Shown in pieces: positions 59,414 to 64,000 of a stretch of DNA of 64,000 nt (within the stretch, counting starts at the first letter, position 1; each line of letters opens with the position of its first letter). The notes below the pieces were generated by a model. That model did not search any database, was not told where the DNA came from, and saw only the letters and a program-made list of their open reading frames with translations. The translations under genes and the position numbers were made by a program. The stretch is from Glossina fuscipes (taxonomy: Eukaryota > Arthropoda > Insecta > Diptera > Glossinidae), in NCBI RefSeq assembly GCF_014805625.2, contig NW_023998431.1:4847602-4911601 (forward strand), read 5' to 3'.

Positions 59414-59725
59414 CTTTTATCCTTAAAAAGTCGTTACGTTTCGAAAGTGAATTATTGTCAATTTATTATCGGTTGCCAGGCTTGTGCATGTTTGCGATGG
59501 CTTAGGGGTTCATTTGAAATTTGGTCCTCTACCGGTTGTAAGTGTGGCTCTATTCTGATAGTGTACATGCTTTTTTTCTTTTTCTTTTTTTTTCTTCTTA
59601 TTTGTTTTATTATACTTATACTAAATTTTATTATTAATTAATATAAGTTTTGCATTAAGAGCCAATTGCACTTGACTGTTATTTGTTTAGTTGAGTTTCT
59701 AGTATAAGTAGAATAAATAAATTAG
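59414..59725 (+). other. LINE 3' UTR
   Basis: Shares 'TTATCGGTTGCCAGGCTTGTGCATGTTTGCGATGGCTTAGGGGTTCA' blocks with the 23.5-kb copy. It then has a pyrimidine-rich tract (59,570-59,612) and an AATAAATAAA-like end. Between the two copies the sequence after about 59,525 is not conserved. Confidence 0.75.
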
Positions 59726-60033
59726 TTTCGCTGGACTATGTCTTTCGGTTTTTGCTATGGATGAAAATATCGAAGGGAGAATCTCACGTGTTTTTAGTGC
59801 GATTTCTTAAGCGAAATTCCTTAAAATTGTGAAGACGTGGATTGCTTTAAAAGGCTGAAATCAGAACCACTTTCTTCACGATAATCCTTTATTAAGGCCG
59901 CTCCTTAATGGAAAGCTTTTAAATTTCAAAAACGCATCTTAAAAAATTTTTATTTAATTTAAAGAGAACACTCCAACTACTTCTATATAGTAAAAGTCGC
60001 CTTTGTGATATTTGATGTCTTTGTAAGCTTTTT

Positions 60034-60870
60034 CATACCCTTCACCAAAGGATGAAGGGTATCTTCACTTTGTCAAAACGTTTGTAACGCCCAGAAGGCA
60101 ACGTCACAGACCCCGCATAGTATATATATTTTTGCTCAGCATCAAATTCTACATCGAGTTAAGTCCGTATGTCCGCCTGCGTGTGTGTCCGTTTGTGAAT
60201 GTGTATTGAACATTCTCCTGACCGCAAAAATGAAGTTATCGACTGCAAACTTGCTAGAAACATTAGAAGCATCGGTGCGAGGACCCGCCTATAGCACCGC
60301 GTAAATCTCACTCATAAACAACAGCAGATAAATCTACGAAAATTTGAGTGTGTAATCTATGGCTGATGTGGTGCTACATTTGCAAAAGTGGAAAAAATTT
60401 ACCACGCCTACCGAATACTATAGTGAAACAAGTTGCAAAAACCCCATCGATGAATTTTTTGACCAGTTTCACTTATGGAATGCACCTAAACGTGTCCGTT
60501 TCTTCGTCTGTTCATCTGTCCGTCTGCAACTCTGTAGTATTTGTAGTAGTACGTATGTATGTATGTATGTATGTATATATGTAGTATGTCTAGTAGGTGT
60601 GGTAAGCCTTCTCTCGTTAGCGAAAATAAAGACATCGCCTACAAACTAGCAACCGAATTTTAAGTTAATCTTTTCCAAGGTCACGCGTACAACGTCCATA
60701 CCGTTATGCGATACAAAATTTCATCTTGAAAATAAAAAAAAATCAATCGCGCTCACTCCATACTAAAGGACATGAAAATTCACTTCTTTTACTTATTTTA
60801 TCGTTTTTAGGATAACGGTGATGGGTATAAAAGATTCGGTCACTACTGAATACAATTTTCTTACTTGTTT
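60034..60870 (+). repeat. Dispersed repeat family A, copy 8 (full length)
   Basis: It begins with a hairpin, ATACCCTTCA..TGAAGGGTAT (60,035-60,062, perfect 10-bp arms), then 'TTTGTCAAAACGTTTGTAACGCCCAGAAGG'. It carries the duplicated blocks, including GTCCG runs, 'CCGCAAAAATGAAG', 'CACGCCTACCGAATACTATAGTG' and a GTAT microsatellite near 60,550-60,590. It ends 'GGATAACGGTGATGGGTATAAAAGATTCGGTCAC', 'TTTTCTTACTTG' and a T tract. The overlapping ORFs at 60.35-60.65 kb are parts of it. Confidence 0.8.
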
Positions 60871-63154
60871 TTTTTTTTTTTTTTTCTGCTTCCGTGTTTT
60901 GGACAGAAGCCTTGTTATAGTTTGTATGACTTGTAAAAATAATTAATTGCGAGAGACATGCATAGAAAGGCAGTTTTAATGAAGCTTCACTGCAATGCGT
61001 CATCACTAAAATAAAAAGTAATAATAATTAACTTTGAATGGTAGGCGAAATATAACGGGTTATGTTCGTGTTAAAGATTCTAAATTATGTAAAAGAGCAT
61101 ATCCGAATAATACAATTTCTTGCCGATCAAGACTTGTCTACCTGCAACCACGTGCGAAAACGAATTGTGAATTGGGGACAACGTTCTTACAACGTTCCGT
61201 CCCAGTTTTGACAAAACATATGAGTTCACTTTGTATTTAAGTAAAGAATAAAGATATTCCACTAGTTGATATCTTTGGGGTTACATAGCTCACATTTCAT
61301 GAGCTCATTATTCAAATTATTGTTCGAAGTTTTGAGTTTTGTCACTTGCCCCCATCTGTCCTTTTACAGACTTGCTCTTGAAATGCTTAAAATTGCAAAT
61401 TTTATATCAATAAAAAAACTTCTACAACATAACCTTATTAGAATTCTACATTGTCAACTACCTCTGATAAATCATCTAAAAACTTATCATAAAGAGGCAT
61501 TGTGTACTGTGCAACCTGAAAACGACAGCATCTTGACTTTTTTCCAGCGAATAAAATTATATTCAGTTGTGATCGAATCTTTTCTTTATTTTAAGCAATA
61601 TAAACAGAAGCGCCAAAAATTATGAAATTTCATTGCACCACAATATTGAGTGATGAGCTCGATTTTTTATCATCCCTGTACAGTTCTGTAGTGTAAAAAC
61701 GCCTAGAGTATAAACAGGAAAACTTCTGTTGTAAGTTATGAGTAAGTAAAGTTAATTTTATTTTACTTTCGAAAGGAGAGGAATTGTCTGCTTAGTTGTA
61801 ACCTTTTGATCGCTTTTACGTATTTTCAATGCCAATCAGCCAGCAAGAATTTCCAATGGGTTTGGTAAATTTGAAGCTGATCTTTTATATTATGCGATCG
61901 GTAGAATGTTGAAAATAGACTTATATACGAACGGTCAAGCGGAGGCGCTGGGAGACATGCTCAGATCGACTCAGAATTTTAGTCGCATTGTGAATATTAG
62001 AGCGTCTCTGAAACTTCCATTCAAACATTTCGGCAAAACAAATATTCGCGTAATCTTCGTTAAAGTATATAAAAGTATGCCACAAAATCCATTTAAAATG
62101 CGACAAAAGGAAAGCCTTTGTCGCTGAAGAGGCTCGTAACAAGTGACTGAACGATACACGCCTCTTATTTGATTCCTTTTTGCAATAAATGGATAGAGTT
62201 GCTGTATTTTTGGGACTTTTCATCGAATTGTCATCAAGTGCTTATAGAAACTCATTTTTCTTTAAACATATTTACATGCCTTGAATGTATATCAACCGGT
62301 CAGATTATTAAAAAAGTTGTTTTGATATAAGTTTTTAGATATAATTATATTTTAATTTTTTATACCCTAGATTATCTGTGGTACCAGACCACATTAAGGT
62401 GATTTTTTTTCAACAAGTCTTGCGAATCGATAATCCCATTTATCGACTTTATTAAGAATGAAATCCGTAAGATAAACCGACCTTTCTCCGCTGAGGGTAT
62501 TGCTAAACGTTGTAGTCTATACTTAAGTAGTGCTAATGTTGCTTGTGTATATCAAGGAAAATTCTTTAAAACAGAAGTCAAGAATTGTTTTTCAACCTAT
62601 TCGATGGATTAAACCCAGTTCCCAGAGAATGGAGGCCATATCTCCAAAGTGTATTCCAATGTAGGTTATATTGAAGTCATATACACTTTTGTCGTAGTGT
62701 GTGGATCATAAAATTCTCGAGACTCGTATTTAATAAATCTGAAAATGGTTCCAGTTTCATTGTTGGTGGGCTCCATGTGTAGGTTAAAACAAAACTTTCA
62801 GTCGGAAAGTAATCCTGAACCTTGAGCCACCTTTATATTCTCTAGTTGATGTGATCCTATGGACTATTCCGTTAAGCTTATGTTTCCTCTTGAAAATTCT
62901 AATTTCTTAAATTTTTTCATGTTTAATGTTTGAAAATTAACTGATCACCAAGTAGCTGAATTATTTAGGTCAGTTTGAAGGATTTTGGAGCGAAATTCAC
63001 TAAGCTAAATGTCGTAAATAGCTTCATGTCGGCAGCAAATGTCAAGCTTTTCGATGACATGATCACATACATGTTAAGAAAATTAATCAAGCAGAACCCC
63101 TTATCCAGCATTACTGTACTGTTTAGATCTTAGTATAACTAAAATAACTCGTAC
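60871..63154. other. Non-coding; one family A fragment
   Basis: Near 61,830-61,990 there is a minus-strand family A piece ('GCCAGCAAGAATTTCCAATGGGTTTGGTAAATTTGAAGCTGA' in blocks, 'GACATGCTCAGATCGACTCAGAATTTT'). The rest is AT-rich with no gene. The 60-119-codon ORFs have no domain character. Confidence 0.45.
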
Positions 63155-63420
63155 TTTTTATGCCCTACACCACTTGTGGTACAAGGGTACAATAAGCACA
63201 TGCGGATGTATGCAATGGCAAGAACGACATAAGACGATGATCTTTCTAGGACGCATGTAAAGGGCGAATTGAAGGTAATTTTGCCTTTTGATAATTTTGT
63301 TATAAGCCAGGAGGCCTAAACCTTGTGTTGCCAAGGCTTCCGCTACTAGAAGCACTTGCAAGTCAAAGGGCGAGGATATTGTGACGGATATACGCCTCAT
63401 ATCAACGATGTTACCTATCA
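63155..63420 (-). repeat. Dispersed repeat family B, copy 2
   Basis: 'TTTTTATGCCCTACACCACTTGTGGTACAAGGGTACAATAAGC' contains the hairpin CTACACCACTTGTGGTACAAGGG. Then comes 'ATGCGGATGTATGCAATGGCAAGAACGAC', parallel to the 54.95-kb copy. The far end is arbitrary. Confidence 0.55.
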
Positions 63421-63589
63421 GTACAAGTAGATATTCTCCTCATAAAATTGTGTAAATCGAAAAACATCATCATTTAAGAAAACATTAAAGTGTTTTTTCA
63501 GCCATTTATTGAACGTAAAATCAGATAAAATTTGATCAGACGCTAACGACTTTAAATTTGGCAAAAACAATGGAGGTTGTTGAACGCAA

Positions 63590-64000
63590 TTTGGTATTGA
63601 AAATGGGTCATATCGGACAAAGGACGCACCCAAAGGACCACGTAAACTGAGAACACCTCTGTTTTTCAAAAGGAATGAAAAATTGGTTTTTTGTTCATTA
63701 ATCATAAACTATACCAAATAAATTTACAAAAATTTGAACACATATTCTATGGGCGATGCTGTAGCATTTGTGTACAGAAATGGTAATAGTTGACCACGTC
63801 TGTTTAGTATTGTAGCATATTAAACTTTAATTATTTTTTCAATAGGTTTACAACGCGCAGAAACAAGCTTCAAAAATCCCATAAAGTATGTAAATTCTTG
63901 GGTAGTCTCAAATTTGGAATGCATCTATACATGTCCGTCTATTCATCTGCTTGTTTGCGCAACTTAGTAGTATTTGTGGTAAACATTCTCGTCTTAGCAA
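63590..64000 (+). repeat. Dispersed repeat family A, copy 9 (runs off the window)
   Basis: Starts within the family at 'TTGGTATTGAAAATGGGTCATATCGGACAAAGGACGCACCC'. It then shows 'ACTGAGAACACCTCTGTTTTTCAAAAGGAATGAAAAATTG', 'GGCGATGCTGTAGCATTTGTG' and 'GACCACGTCTGTTTAGTATTGTAG', all in the same order as the 33.7-kb copy. It stops at the window edge before the palindromic terminus. Confidence 0.75.

Larger units (their letters stand above)
55230..59725 (+). mobile_element. Near-full-length CR1/jockey-type LINE
   Basis: A 4.5-kb non-LTR retrotransposon: a 5' region of about 0.4 kb, ORF1 with a PHD-like zinc finger, ORF2 with AP-type endonuclease and reverse transcriptase, and a roughly 310-base 3' region that ends in GAATAAATAAATTAG with no long poly-A. 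The PHD-type ORF1 and the short-repeat 3' end fit the CR1-like side of the jockey superfamily. This is family knowledge applied to what is visible. The ends are approximate: I could not see clear target-site duplications. A truncated sister copy lies at 23.5-24.3 kb. Confidence 0.85.

Overview
This is an AT-rich, intron-poor-in-exons stretch of animal nuclear DNA, almost certainly from a higher fly (Diptera). A tephritid-type fruit fly is my best guess, but that is inference from the repeats and codon style, not something the sequence proves. Most open reading frames are chance ORFs or decayed transposon code. The only host-gene coding sequence I can support is three small exons on the minus strand between 1,632 and 7,693.

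The three exons join in frame through GT..AG introns and encode the first immunoglobulin domain and the start of the second of a DIP/Lachesin-type cell-surface protein (Dpr-interacting protein family, neuronal recognition). Transcription runs right to left. The rest of the second domain lies beyond position 1. The signal-peptide exon was not found and may lie to the right, in which case most of the remaining 56 kb is a giant 5' intron or 5' flank.

The rest is a transposon graveyard. (i) A near-full-length CR1/jockey-type LINE at 55.2-59.7 kb (plus strand) has two ORFs, broken by in-frame stops, frameshifts and a changed catalytic motif. A 5'-truncated relative lies at 23.5-24.3 kb and a second, older LINE at 17.2-18.5 kb, both on the minus strand. 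(ii) Three decayed mariner elements lie at 25.1, 40.9 and 44.5 kb, all on the minus strand. (iii) The C-terminal half of a Tc1-type transposase, with its right terminal repeat, lies at 46.1-46.9 kb. Next to it is a second element with about 32-bp inverted ends whose interior is a 400-N assembly gap (45,630-46,029). (iv) Two good and one poor copy of a tRNA-Ser-like SINE, plus other tRNA-like relics. (v) At least nine copies of a dispersed 0.8-kb repeat ('family A'), which ends in a 16-bp palindrome just after a TATAAAA-like motif. (vi) Smaller repeat families and many microsatellites.

I found no evidence of a CRISPR array, operon, antiviral locus or other dedicated new multi-gene system. The best leads are the family A repeat, the SINE family, the shared internal deletion of the mariner copies, the masked inverted-repeat element and a few unexplained GC-richer islands.
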